Source: Craterostigma plantagineum (Eukaryota > Streptophyta > Magnoliopsida > Lamiales > Linderniaceae). From it: a stretch of DNA of 64,000 nt. Where the stretch lies: positions 4,120,001-4,184,000 of the forward strand of contig JAPQWV010000028.1 of the NCBI GenBank assembly GCA_027422505.1. The letters are read 5' to 3'. The notes under the pieces are model-generated. The model was not told where the DNA came from, did no database searches, and saw only the letters and a program-made list of their open reading frames with translations. Below are positions 10,372 through 21,999 of this stretch, one piece after another. Both the position numbers and the translations under genes were made by a program. Position 1 is the first letter of the stretch. Each line of letters opens with the position of its first letter.

Positions 10372-10652
10372 ATTTTTACGGCGAGGCCAACTTTTGAAGC
10401 TTTCGTGGGCTTTTGAGATGGAAGTGTGTGCATGGATGCGACCTAGTGGAGGCCCAGTAGATAATTTTATTTTGAATCGCTTGCGCACTTTCCTATGTTA
10501 TTAGGACCCAAGACGATTTTGTAGGAACCGTTACGATTCCCTGATATGAAAAGAAAAATTTTATCCGAAATTTCATACGATTTATTTCGTTATTACGACA
10601 TTAGTCGCGTAGACTAGTGTAGAAAATGGTGGTGGAAGGCGGGGCTGCCACA

Positions 10653-10733
10653 GGTGGTATCAGAGCTTAGGATATAGGTTCTGCAGACTGTCCATGTACA
10701 CACACTCAAAAGCACGGAAGCGGCCTTGCTCGT
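10653..10733 (+). promoter_or_regulatory. Primer-binding site and conserved leader
   Basis: GG then TGGTATCAGAGC, complementary to the 3' end of plant initiator tRNA-Met, directly after the LTR. The next 70 bases, including TCCATGTACACACACTCAAA (10691-10710) and GCCTTGCTCGTAAG, are conserved in GY1 and GY2, and partly in the coding-free LD1. The leader arm 10691-10713 is complementary to LTR bases 10409-10435. CTCGTAAGT also resembles a splice donor. Confidence 0.85.
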
Positions 10734-10805
10734 AAGTTTTGTGTTTCTATGAATTTCTGGCATTATATGATTTATATGTCTTAAAAACGTTAGGATAAAA
10801 GAACG

Positions 10806-11933
10806 ATGGGTAGAACAAGAAATGAGAATAGTGGGGGTGCAGATAAAGGTAAAGAACCCGCAGCCTCTACTGATAGTCGGGATGAGACTATCCTTCAGCT
10901 TGCGGAATTAGTCCGCCAACAATCCGCCCAAATCCAGCAACTGATTCAGCAACAAAACGCTGGCGGGCAATCGAGTAATGGACCCCCTCAGGCCGACAGA
11001 ATCGAAATGGTCGGGGAAAGATTTCGTAAACTTAACCCCCCAACCTTTGAAGATGCTGTTGACCCAAACTCGGCTGAGGATTGGCTCCGAACCCTAGAAA
11101 CTATGTTCCAGCATAGCCGTACCCCTGAAACCGAAAAAGCCTTGTGTGCTGGGTACCTATTGAGGGGAAGCGCCGGCCACTGGTGGGACACGGTCCTAAC
11201 TTTAGAAGATCCCTTGACAATGACCTGGGAACATTTCAAAGAACTTTTCCGAAATAAGTATTTCACCGCTCCCGTTCGAGCCCAAAGGATGAACGAGTTC
11301 ATCAATCTCCTCCAGGGAACAATGACGGTGGCGGAGTATATTAGGAAATTCGAACAACTTTCCCGATTCGCTACCCACATGGTAAGCACCGACTCGCTGA
11401 AAATTGAGCGATTTATGGAGGGCTTGAAGCCAGAACTTTACCGTGATGTTGGCATGGCTGGATTACAAGGGGTTACGTATGCCCAAATGGCGGAACGAGC
11501 CCTGATGGCTGAACAGGCCGAAATCAGGATCGTGCGAGCCCAGGAAATTAAGAGGAAATTCGAACAAGGACCCAAAGGGAACGGAAATAATCAGAAGAAA
11601 CCGTTTGTTCCTCAGAATGTGAAACCCAATTTCCAACACCGCCCTGGACCACCTCAACAACCTAATCCGAATCAGGGGAGACCCCAACTAAATGCACCTA
11701 TATGCCCAAAATGTGCACGACGTCATCTTGGCGTCTGTTTCTCCCAAAACTCCACCTGCTTTAAATGTGGCAAGACAGGCCACTACTCCGTAGCCTGCCC
11801 AGAAAATGCATCTGGAAGTCAGGGAACGAACCGGGCCAAGCCGCCGACAACACCCGCTCGGGTATACATGCTTACAGCGGAAGAGGCTGAAAACAATCAG
11901 TCCGAGATGGAAGGTACCCTTCTAACCGATTAA
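10806..11933 (+). CDS. Gag of gag-only LTR retrotransposon (intact, 375 aa)
   Basis: Structural Gag, expected to assemble the virus-like particle and bind element RNA in the cytoplasm. The first ATG matches the start of GY2's gag (M-R-T-R) and follows the leader. Visible parts: a glutamine-rich helix-forming N-terminus (residues 25-55); the capsid-like Retrotrans_gag region with DWLRTLETMF (92-101), GHWWDT (124-129), INLLQGTMTVAEYI and [12 protein letters not shown]300-x2-C303 with a histidine; and the knuckle [14 protein letters not shown] (318-331). The ORF ends shortly after AEEAENN, where relatives read on into protease. No protease, RT or integrase lies in the 535 bp before the LTR, so this matches the TR-GAG type: a Gag-only element that needs pol from a relative. 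It is about 99% identical to copy 1. Confidence 0.93.
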   Translation: MGRTRNENSGGADKGKEPAASTDSRDETILQLAELVRQQSAQIQQLIQQQNAGGQSSNGPPQADRIEMVGERFRKLNPPTFEDAVDPNSAEDWLRTLETMFQHSRTPETEKALCAGYLLRGSAGHWWDTVLTLEDPLTMTWEHFKELFRNKYFTAPVRAQRMNEFINLLQGTMTVAEYIRKFEQLSRFATHMVSTDSLKIERFMEGLKPELYRDVGMAGLQGVTYAQMAERALMAEQAEIRIVRAQEIKRKFEQGPKGNGNNQKKPFVPQNVKPNFQHRPGPPQQPNPNQGRPQLNAPICPKCARRHLGVCFSQNSTCFKCGKTGHYSVACPENASGSQGTNRAKPPTTPARVYMLTAEEAENNQSEMEGTLLTD

Positions 11934-12468
11934 ACCTCAACATGCATGATTAGTGCACTTAGGAACCACACTTCCTTTTATATTCACCACTTATGTGGTA
12001 AGACTTGGGAATTCTTTTAGCCGACTTGGTTGATACCAGTTTGAGTATCAACCTGAGTCGTGGTCGTAGTAGATAGGCGTTCAAAATAGGACTTCGTACC
12101 TAAATTCCTGTAACCAAAGATCCAATAATATCCGGGATATAATTCTATGCTCCAATCTTTTTATTCGTGAGAAAACATATTCACTCGATATCGGAGTAGC
12201 GCAGCGGAAGCGTGATGGACGCTAAAGATCTTCATTCTTTGCCTAAGTTAGAATTATAGGAATACCGTTCCACTACTGGAACAATCTCCATATCTATTTC
12301 ACCAAGATCTTATTCTTTTCTATCCTCGAAGATTATTTGAGGTTCCTTGATAACGTCCTAGGGTGAATTTCTATCACCCAACCCAGCCCGTTCAACTCCC
12401 TACCAAACTTCACCCTGAATTGCTCCAGCTAACGGAATTTCGGGGGCGAAATTATTTTAAGGGGAGGA
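11934..12468 (+). other. Non-coding 3' internal region and polypurine tract, copy 2
   Basis: Near-identical to 6413-6949. It contains the shared 20-mer at 12199-12218 and ends TTTTAAGGGGAGGA before LTR TGTAATACATG. The purine tract is two Gs shorter than in copy 1. No coding region. Confidence 0.8.
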
Positions 12469-14617
12469 TGTAATACATGTAAAATTTAATTACGGGATTT
12501 ACGATTTAATTAGTAGTAGACCATAAATTTTGTTAGATTTATTAGAGAAAGATATTAAGACTATGGGTAAATAATTATGGCACATAAATTATTTTGTAAT
12601 AAATGTATTATTATTTTAGTGCTTTACGCGACTTGTGTGTTATGTGAATTACATGATATATGTGTTACGGCAATATATACATGCTTATGTGATTGCATAG
12701 TACATGCTTTACAATATGATACGTACTTATCTGATTATGTGCTACTAGAACTATTGACTAGGTAGGAAATTCAAGCTAAAACTTAGAAATAACTTCACAT
12801 AGGTCTGTAAATTTTGGGTCAAAGGAATTATGAGGAATTCAGATTATAAAAAAAATAATAATACTAATAAGAATAAAGTTTGGGATAGAACACAATTGTG
12901 CTATATTAAATTTTTAGGCCCAAGTGTTAGAGATAAACACTAGTAGTAAAATTACTTAAAGGCCTAAGATAAAACATTCGAAGACCTAGCTAGAGGGAAA
13001 CAATTAAACTAATATTATAACAAGTGTTACTTTTAGTTAGGAATGGGAATCATTTAGACATAGCATCGATTACCTAGTGTAAAGGGAAACTTGAATATTA
13101 TTGTAATAATTATCACATGAGAATAGGATAAACATTAAAGTAGGAATGACGTCATTTGCTTAGTTGAATAAGCAAAATACATGATAGAAACGAGATAAAT
13201 AATAAAGAGCATAGGAAAGCTATCGAAAGCAAGGGAAGAAAATAATTTGTATATCATTTCTAATTAGTGGAGCACTATCGAGAGTTGAGTGGAAAGCAAA
13301 CAGAAAATTTGGAACAGAAATCACACCCTAAAGGTTGAAAGTAGGGTTTGAAGATTAGCGATTTACCGTACGATAAGCTAAGGATACCAGGTAAGTGGAA
13401 ATCGCAACTACAACACATAATTATATGTGTATGAATTATGTGTCTATATGCCTTTCATGATTTTATGTGACTTCTATGATTTCTATGTGACGTAAATTTA
13501 CGTGATTTGTATGTGATGTAAATTATTCTATGAATATTGCATGCATGTTTACATGATTCATGGCATGAGCATATGCACGCACGACTAGTATGAAAGTCAG
13601 GGAGATAGCGTGCATGAGTATAAGATCGCTTGAATGCGATATGTATATTTGCCAATATGGGCATTTGTTTCGACTCAATGACGAGTCGGCTCTTCTATGC
13701 TACCACGGCGATTCACAAAGCCGAATTACCTGATTCACGAAAGGTAGGGGGAATACCCCGTAGCGGGAGATGCAACCTGGAGGATGCGACTCGAGGGTAT
13801 GAGCGGCACCGAGGGAACCTCGAGTGTGGCGACCTCGTAGTAAGCTACCAGTGAGAAGCGCCCGCGTGTCAGACCGCATTGGGATGGAAAGGCGCCTTAG
13901 GGTTAACCGAAAACTGTGTGCCCGGGTTAGCCTCTCAATGGGACTGCATTGGGATTGAAAGGCACTAGTAGCCTCTCAGAGTGGATCACACTGGGATTGA
14001 AAGGCACTGGTAGCCTCTCAGTGTGTACCGCATTGGGATTGAAAGGCACCATAGGGTTACGCACAGATGGAGTACTCGGGTTTAGCCTCCCAGTGTGTGT
14101 ACTGCACTTATACCCTTAGGGATTTGAGCTCTATATGGTGCATAGTAAGATTGAAAGCCGAGGGCCCAATAAGAAATGAAAAGAACGAGAAGGATACGAG
14201 AGGTCAATAGCATTGGCGCGGATGCCTTCGCTATTTAGGTCACGTGCATTGCATGCATGATTTTCACTTACTGAGCTTTATAAGCTCATTCCACGTTTTT
14301 ATGTGTTGTAGGACCCCGCGATCACGGTACGTGATCATTTTTACGGCGAGGCCAACTTTTAAAGCTTTCGTGGGCTTTTGAGATGGAAGTGTGTGCATGG
14401 ATGCGACCTAGTGGAGGCCCAGTAGATAATTTTATTTTGAATCGCTTGCGCACTTTCCTATGTTATTAGGACCCAAGACGATTTTGTAGGAACCGTTACG
14501 ATTCCCTGTTATGAAAAGAAAAATTTTATCCGAAATTTCATACGATTTATTTCGTTATTACGACATTAGTCGCGTAGACTAGTGTAGAAAATGGTGGTGG
14601 AAGGCGGGGCTGCCACA
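12469..14617 (+). mobile_element. Short LTR of gag-only element (LTR3)
   Basis: 2149-bp LTR, TGTAATACATG...GCTGCCACA, collinear with LTR2 except for the missing 1547-bp segment (junction near 13341-13344). It carries the 42-bp repeats, hairpin and palindrome. The right flank ATTAT begins unique AT-rich DNA. The left end of the whole tandem is truncated, so no target duplication can be scored. Confidence 0.92.
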
Positions 14618-15529
14618 ATTATCGTGTAGTGGATGGAATCATTTATGAACTTGGTGCGTCGTAGTATACTGGGTATTAGTATTTTTTCGCACGCTCAATG
14701 CATGTCCTTCGAATTTAATTATATTTTACGTTATTCTTAATTTTGAGATTTATTTTTTTAATATCAAATCGATGAAATAAATTTTTTAACTATATAAAAG
14801 AAAAACTTATGTTTAGGGTGTATGTATAATAAATAAAAAATATTAAAGTAAAATGAAAAATATTAAAAAAATAAAATAAAAAATAAAGGGATCAAATTGC
14901 AAATAAATATGACAGACCAAATTAGTAGTTTATATCCACCCCACACATTTTATATAATAGAATATACTAGTAGTGTGCTATATAATATTATGTATATAAA
15001 ATTATGAAATAATAATAATAAAAATAGAAGGACAAATATGAAAATATATAATATTGTGTAGTGGGTGATTTTTTTATATTTAATGTTATGTCTTAAAAAT
15101 ATACCGTATACAATTTAATGTTATAGGATGCTCAACGTAAGCTATGAAATAGTTAGTGAGTGGTTATGTTTGATTTAAGTTGATTTAGTTATTTTATTCC
15201 TCGAATTAAGCAATTTACAGACCAAATTGAAGGCAGTTTAACCAAAGCCCTGGGACTTAATAAAATAGAATAGATTTATGTGTATTTTAGGTACTTGCTT
15301 GATTTTTATTTCAGACTTGACGACAAGACTGCATTTCACATTGTTTAAAAAATATATAATTTAAAATATGGATGTTTCCGATGTTAAGTATGAAACATAT
15401 TTTGTGTTTCCAATGTTTTCACATTATTGTTTCTTAACATTTTGCAAACTTTGATTTTGAAGTTTGCTTTTTATTCAGACAAATCCTACATATACTAGCG
15501 TTACTTTTGCAATCCAATGCAAAATTATA

Positions 15530-15777
15530 CTCCCTCGGATTCTAAATACAGGTCGTTTAAGGATTTTTCACAGATATTAAGAAATATGGAAAGTCTCATA
15601 TACCTTTAATTAATTGTTTCCTGCTATTTAATTAATGGAATGTCCCACCATCTATGAATATTGAAAATAAAAGGGTTAAATTGAAAATATAGTAAATATT
15701 TGTATTGAAATCTGTAAAACTTCTAATTAGAAACAAAATTAGAGATGTAAAACGTCTCTAATTAGAATCAGAGGGAG
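15530..15777. mobile_element. Stowaway-like MITE
   Basis: 248-bp element with terminal inverted repeats CTCCCTCGGATTCTAA and, on the other end reversed, CTCCCTCTGATTCTAA (one mismatch), flanked by TA on both sides (15528-15529 and 15778-15779). The TA target duplication and the CTCCCTC start are typical of Tc1/mariner-derived Stowaway MITEs. It has no coding capacity. Confidence 0.85.
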
Positions 15778-16369
15778 TAGTTTAGTCTTTCTTCATCAAC
15801 GAAATAGCGTTATTTACTTCTCTCTAATTTCATATAATTGATTATATTTAAATATAATAATATTATGTTATTAAACCAATAAGTTAGTCTATTTTTTATT
15901 ATTTATATGTAAGATAATTTGTAATATAATTAAATAAAAATTATATTTATATGTAAATCTTGAAAAGTTTTCATACTTCGTGTCTAATAAGTATAATATT
16001 GGACTATATTAACTTAAAAAAACTCAAAACATGTGCTGATATAAAAATATTATCATTTAAGTATTATACCGATTACGATATTATTATTATTCGATCGATA
16101 AACAACTTTTATTCAATACATCCAATATGATTATACAAAAAATAAATCACCCATAGAAAAATGCATATATTTTTCAAATTACATCATAATATATCAATCA
16201 TTCATAACTCATAAATATTATATCCACCAATATAAACAATAAAATAATATCTAATTTTTTTAACCTCCATTTATGACTTAATGAACAATATTTCTTTAAC
16301 AAAAGTTCCTTAGTAATATCCATTCAAACAAAACATTTCATAGTACTACACTTGGATGTACATATTTAG

Positions 16370-16371
<2 letters not shown>

Positions 16372-16403
<32 letters not shown>
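16372..16403. repeat. (AT)n microsatellite
   Basis: About 16 AT dinucleotides. Confidence 0.95.
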
Positions 16404-16405
<2 letters not shown>

Positions 16406-16600
16406 TTAAAACATTAGCAGAAAACTCAGTGGGATAAAACCTAATGAATGAAAAAAGAGTGCATAATTCCTCTTGTATGCCTTTATTTGATTCCTCATTA
16501 AAAACACTATTGAGAAAACCTCATGGAAAAAACTCAAGTAAATGGGAAAAGTGTGCAACACATATTTACTCCCCCTGAAACCATTCCAAATCTTGAGTCA
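16404..16600 (-). mobile_element. Ty1/copia 3'-end remnant
   Basis: On the minus strand the order is CAGGGGGAGTAAATATG, GCACACTTTTCCC, TTTTTAATGAGG, GCACTCTTTTTC, AGGTTTTATCCCACTGAG. This is the typical block between the end of pol, the polypurine tract (GGGGGAG) and the 3' LTR of plant Ty1/copia elements. No copia coding sequence is recognisable around it. Confidence 0.55.
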
Positions 16601-17242
16601 TAGAGGAAAACAATAATATTTAGCTAGTGAGGTTTATGATGTGAAACGAATTAATTTGCTAGAGGATACTTGCAATCAATATGGCTTAATTAATCTTCGA
16701 TATGTCGTTTGATATTTGTAAACAAATTAATTTTGTGATGTACCCTATATAAATTGAATTTACCACTCTAATTCTTCTTGGTTTATTTGTTATATATGAG
16801 TCGTCATGTTCACATATCATAGTTTATTACAATTTTGATTCGTTTAAAATGCTTTTGAGTTCTTAATACGAAAAGAGGAAAAGCAGCTCCTTAAAATACA
16901 CAGCCCGAAGAAGCCTTCTCATGTCCTGATGAAGAACATATATACTTCCAAGTTCTTAACCCCTAGCAGGTGCACAAACACACATAGTATAGTCATTCAA
17001 TCTTTATCTTAACTAAAACATTAGACAACCTGATCAGACCATGATGGATTAGGCTTGGCACCAGTGTTTGAACACAATAACTTCATGAATATCACATGGT
17101 AAAGCACACCAAGAACATTATCAGCACAACACACGAACACTCATAATTGTTCAAGAACGACTGCATACCGACGATAAAAAATGTGGGGTCAAACCTAGAG
17201 TTGTTGTAAGCCTCAACTCGGACTTGTAAGGCTAGCAATAAT

Positions 17243-18591
17243 AAAATGGAATGGTATTAATGTTGGGGCTGGTAGTTTTTGTTTCAACTTTGGTGAGTTT
17301 GGCATTTGGCTATGTATTGCAAGATGGTAGGGTAAATAGTGATGGTGCTGGTGAGTGTTTCATATGTGGTAAGTCTGGGCATTGGGCTACGGATTGCAAG
17401 AATGCTAGGGAGTTTTTGTATCAACTCTGGTGAGTTTGAGCACTGGGCTATGGATTGCAAGAATGATAGGGCAAATAGTGGTCGTGGTGATTGTCTCAAT
17501 TGTGGTGAGACTGGGCACAAGGATAGGGATAGGGCATATAGTTTTTGCGGTGAGTATTTCAACTGTGGTGAGTCTAGACAATGGGCTATGGATTGCAAGA
17601 ATGGTAGAGTCTGGTCCCCGGGCTAGGAATTGCAAGATTGTGGGGCAAATAGTGGCGGTGGTGAGTGTTTCAACTATGATGGGTCTGAGCACTGGGCTAG
17701 GGATCACAAGAATGGTATGGAAAATAATGTGGTCGTGATTATCTCAATTATGGTGAGTCTGGGCACTGCGCTAGGGATTACAATAATGGTAGGACAGATA
17801 GTGGTGGTGGTGAGTGTTTCGACTGTGGTGAGTCTGGGCACTAGGCAAGGAATTGCAAGAATGGTAGGGCAAATAGTGGTGGTGGTAAGTCTGGGCATTA
17901 GGCTAGGGATTGCAAGAATGGTAGGGCAAATAGTGGTGGTAGTAGGTGTTCAACTGTGGTGAGTCTGGCATTGGGATATGGATTGCAAGAATGTTAGGGC
18001 AAATAATGGTGGTGGTAAATGAAATGAAAAGGGAAACATTCGGGGGTGCTTGTTTTTATTTCAAATCGGGTGTGTTTGGGCAGTGGGCTATGGATTGCAA
18101 GAATGGCAGGACAAATAGTGGTGGTGGTATGTGTTTCAACGTGGTGAGTTTGGGCACGAGGCTAGGGATTGCAAAAATGTTAGTGCAAATAGTGGTGGTG
18201 GTGAGTGTTTCACCTGTGGTGAGCCTCGGCACTTGGCTAGAGATTGCAAGGATTGCAGGGCAAATTGTGGTGGTGGTAAAATGAGATGGAGTGGTATAAA
18301 TGTTGGGCTGCTGGATTTCATTTCAATTGTGGTTTGTTTGGGCACCGGGTTATAGATTGCAAGAATGGTATGACAAATAATGGTGGTGATAAGTGATTCA
18401 ACTGTGGTGACTTTGGGCAATGGGCTAGAATTGCAAAAATGGTAGGGTAAATAGTAGTATCAGTGAGTATTTCAACTGTGGTCAGCCTGTGCATTGGGCA
18501 AGGGATTGCAAGAATGGTAGCGTAAATGGTGGAGGTGGCGAAAATGAATGGAATGGTAAAAATGCTGAGCCTGCTGGTTTTTGCTTCAACC
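17243..18591 (+). pseudogene. CCHC zinc-knuckle tandem array, block A
   Basis: Tandem units of about 75-78 bp. In the plus-strand frame each encodes a 25-residue module, CFNCGESGHWARDCKNGRANSGGGE or a variant, with CX2CX4HX4C ligands. Longer spacers (N-x-x-NGKNA-x-x-A-x-F-x-F) recur every few modules, near 17245, 18010, 18280 and 18540. Frameshifts, stops and lost ligands are frequent, so no continuous protein is encoded now. The module is like nucleic-acid-binding CCHC proteins of the CNBP/GIS2 kind; I do not recognise the parent gene. It is collinear with 29160-29479 plus 36662-37453. Confidence 0.8.
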
Positions 18592-19352
18592 GTTTAGGGC
18601 ATTAGCTTATTTATCATTCGACTTTTCGTGTAATAAAATATTATCGTGTGTTTATTGAAAGGCATTGTTCGTTTATTGGATATAAGGATTCTTTACTTAG
18701 CATCCGGTAAAGCAATAAATGAACAAATCCAAATGTATCGAGTTGAGTAACTGTTCTCGATGGGCACGAGAGAGGAAGGCAGAAGTGGACTCTTAATCTC
18801 GAACATTAAAAGTCCGTAAGCTTGAGGCTCCAGTTGAGTGCTGGATAACCGATAACGGCGTATTTATCGATGACCTATCGTGTGCAGATATCCCGCTTGG
18901 AAGCGGAGGTCGTGACTTGTGATACGAATCGAATCAATGGATTGAATCGTTTCATGGACACTGACTCACGGGTCGTACGGTCGAACATGGCTTATTACTC
19001 AAGGAGTGTCAATGACCGACCACAACACTAGTAGTGTACGTGAACCTTAGACCGAAAGGGGCGTTGACGAAGTGACTTCGAAGTCTTGATTGTCACTGGT
19101 TCCCCTCGACCCGATTTGCTGTTGCATGTGTCAGCGGGCCAGATGCCGTCTCGATGATGATTTGTGATTGCTGGGCTCATACCGCCAAGTACGGATTCAC
19201 AGTCTCGTAAGTAATCGAGACAAGTGTCCTATGCGGACGGCGACATGAAATTACAAAATCCTTGGCCAAGGTATTGAACTAACTCATGTGAGACATGGAG
19301 GGTAGTTTGGTAATTTTCCTCGTCTCCGTTTTATCATAGAATCGAGTTTCCA
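18592..19352. other. Unclassified insert between array and GY1 LTR
   Basis: 761 bp with no similarity I can see to other parts of the window. It is less AT-rich than the spacer and has no ORF of note. Composition and lack of coding suggest a piece of an unrelated LTR. It replaces both about 91 bp of the array and about 790 bp of the GY1 3' LTR, so it marks a deletion or rearrangement junction. Confidence 0.4.
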
Positions 19353-21362
19353 GCGTGTGCCCCGGGCCGCATCCTCCAGGTTGCATCTCCCGCATACGGG
19401 GTATTCCCCCAGCCTCTTATACAGGCCTTATAGCTTCATTCGCCTTACTGGCTGCATAGGGGAAGCCGTGACTCTTCATTCGAGTCGACACAAACGCCAA
19501 TATCGGCGAGTATACATTGCACACAGGCGATCTTACGCACGCTCATACCTCGTGTCTTATACACTACGCATGCGTGCAAATGCTCATGTACATATTCTAA
19601 TCATGCCATCATGAACATAAATTTAATTTATCATACGTACACATTTCATACAAATTTCACGAGCACGTAATTCACATAACTGGACGCAGGCAAGTTACGT
19701 GTCGTAGTTGAATTTCTACTTACCTGTCGTCCGGGCGTAATTAGTATTCTCCTCGTTCGCTCCTAACGTATCACCTTTAGACATAATATTATGTGTTAGT
19801 GTTGTGCCTTTATAAATTGATTAGATCGAACTAAGTTATCTAACTTATTAATTTAGCTGGACTATAAGTCGTTAGTTTCAAGTCTAGGCTAAGTCCCCTG
19901 CCCAATTAATTCCTAAGTGAAGTTAGTAAATTTCGTTGTCCGATTTGCTCGATTTCAGGGTCTCCCAATCGCCCGATTTGCTTTCACATCTCGAGCAAGG
20001 CTTTACCCGATTATTGTTTCGTTAACTTCAAGTTCGGCGATTTGTTCTGTCCATGCCACGTGTAACATTTATCTAATTCGTCCGATGTGTGCTCACTTAA
20101 ATTGGTTTCGCCCGATTTCCTTTGCATGTGAATTGGCCCGATTTGATTGCATGGAGTCCCATCGGCCGATTTGTAAATCGCCGCGCCTTTTCGTCACTAT
20201 GACGTCGTCTTCAAGTGTCCGATTTGGGGTCTTCAAAGGGTAGAAATCGCCGCGTTCTTCAAGTGTGCATCTTGTCCGATTTAAGCTTTGCATGGAATCG
20301 CCCGATTTCAGGGTTTTGAGGCGCTACAAATCGCCGTGTTTTTCTATAGTCTAAATCGCCCGATCTTCGCATGCTTCAATTATGATTTTGCCCGATTTCT
20401 TAACACCTCGTCCCTCAAATCGCCGAGTCCTTCTTTCCCTTTGGTAGATCGCCCGATTTGGTGCTTGTTAATCTAGGTTTCGGCGATTTGTTCTCCTAAT
20501 GCCACGTGGAGTTTTGTTTATTTCGCCCGATTTGATCTCTTGGGGCTGGTTTCGATCGATCCGTCTCATGCAGCGATTTACCCGATTTGTTACGTAATTT
20601 CCCCGATTCTGTCGAGCCTTCGATCATTTCTACCCGAAATCACATTCATCTCCCAATCTACCCAGAATTTCTAAGTTCTCAGGATACGTTAATCTACCAA
20701 GATCTCTAAGAAACCCTTAAATACTCATTTACTCCTCAACTAAGGTTTTTCCCGTAACTTACACCCTAATTTCTCGGTTCTCCCTTATATTTTCGAGACT
20801 AAATGCTTAAGTAACTTAATTTACGAAATTATAAGAGTTGTAAGGGGAGTGCTTCACTTACTAGCTTCGATCTTCAACCTACTTGGGTGCTTTTTGGTTA
20901 GAAAATTCGTCTCAGCTCTTTCTCCTTCCCTTCTTGCTTTTCGTTAGTTCTTAGGTGAGGTTTTGGGGTTTGGGAAAATCTTGTTAGATATTTTCTTGCA
21001 TTTTTATTGGATAGGACATGGGTGGCGTGGTTTTCCCTTGAATTAGGGGTTTATGTCTCCTATTTGTCCTCTCTCACACATTGGGCCCAATTGCTAAGTT
21101 CTAGCCCATTAGTAACTAAATCCCCAACTCAACTTATTATTTGCCATTTCCTTTGGCATTTTCGAGAATCTCCCTTCCTAAGTTAGGGTCATGATGAACA
21201 CGAAATCGTTGGCACTTAATTGCGTGAAATTCATGTGTAATTCACGAGCATAAAATTCATGCGTTACATAAACATTCAACCTATACGCAATTATCATGAA
21301 ATTACGTAAAACACACAAGTAATTTATTGGCCGACCTAATTTGCGGGGACCGGGGTCCTACA
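19353..21362 (-). mobile_element. GY1 3' LTR (truncated)
   Basis: Matches 26772-28805 closely. The minus-strand start is TGTAGGACCCCGGTCC at 21362. About 790 bp of the LTR's 3' part (corresponding to 26010-26771) are missing at the left, replaced by unrelated DNA at 19352. It holds the CCCGATT motif cluster (about 19935-20620). Confidence 0.9.
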
Positions 21363-21380
21363 TCCTCCCCCCCTTAAGGA
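21363..21380 (-). promoter_or_regulatory. GY1 polypurine tract
   Basis: On the minus strand AAGGGGGGGAGGA lies directly before LTR TGTAGG: the primer site for plus-strand DNA synthesis. A stop codon (21398) sits just 35 bp before the LTR, so unlike the gag-only elements there is no long 3' non-coding region. Confidence 0.85.
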
Positions 21381-21397
21381 GGATTTCGCCCCCGAAA

Positions 21398-21999
21398 TCA
21401 GCTCGTGTGAAGCAACTCGGGATAGCGAATTCTCATTTCGTCCTCCCGTTCCCATGTGGCTTCTTCCGTGGACTGGTTCCGCCACAGTACTTTCACTAAG
21501 GGAATATCCTTATTCCTAAGCTTCTTAGTCTCGTACATCAATATTTCTACCGGGATCTCTTCGTAACTTAGATCCGGCTTCAATTGCTGATGTAGGGACT
21601 CGTTTCCTAGAACGTGATTTGGGTCGGCTATATATTTCTGCAGTGTCGAGACGTGGAACACGTCATGCACTTGCGATAATGACGCTGGTAGCTCTAATTG
21701 GTATGCTACCTCACCAACCCTTTTTACTATTCTGAATGGTCTTATGTACCTAGGACTCAGCTTCCCTTTCTTCCCGAATCTTTTCACGCCCTTCATCGGC
21801 GATATTTTTACGAACACCATATCGCCTTCCTCGAATTCCAGTGGTCGACGTCTTCGGTCTGCGTAGCTTTTCTGTCGACTCTGTGCTGTTCGCATTCTTT
21901 CTCGTATGGTAGTAATGGCTTCCGTCATTTCTCGTACTATTTCAGGGCCTAACATTGCCCGTTCGCCAACCTCGTCCCAATGTACGGGGATCTGCATCT
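21398..21999 (-). pseudogene. GY1 integrase C-terminus and chromodomain
   Basis: Continuation of the GY1 polyprotein after a frameshift near 21960-22000 (upstream frame reads RRCRSP then goes off; this frame resumes [11 protein letters not shown]). It contains the integrase C-terminal GPY/F-like module ([28 protein letters not shown]) and a chromodomain-like tail ([37 protein letters not shown]). Such a tail is found in Tekay/Del-type chromoviruses and is thought to guide integration to marked chromatin. G of GPF has become R. Confidence 0.9.

Larger units (their letters stand above)
6950..10652 (+). mobile_element. Long LTR of gag-only element (LTR2)
   Basis: 3.7-kb LTR, TGTAATACC...GGGGCTGCCACA, placed between two gag cassettes and so serving as 3' LTR of copy 1 and 5' LTR of copy 2. 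It contains a segment rich in TCGAG/TCGAGAT motifs (7831-9377) that is cleanly absent from the 2.15-kb LTRs at 12469-14617 and 38570-40717. Small ORFs inside it are not supported as genes. The 3' portion carries the tandem repeats, hairpin and palindrome described separately. Confidence 0.9.
14618..17242. other. AT-rich spacer
   Basis: Very AT-rich sequence without a supportable gene. It contains a Stowaway-type MITE (15530-15777), an (AT)n run (16372-16403) and the 3' region of a Ty1/copia element (about 16404-16600). I recognise nothing in 14618-15500, 15780-16370 or 16600-17242. Confidence 0.7.

Noticed and set aside
16900..17200. Possible copia coding or host exon upstream of the array
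   Set aside because: I tried both strands and saw no recognisable motif or long frame.
17284..17898. Threonine/isoleucine-rich ORFs on the strand opposite the knuckle array, and similar ones near 28886-29268 and 37212-38454
   Set aside because: They are antisense readings of the 75-78 bp modules; the sense frame has the CCHC pattern.
17243..18591. Regular repeats that could suggest a CRISPR array
   Set aside because: There are no unique spacers between identical repeats; units are contiguous and coding-derived, and the host is a plant.
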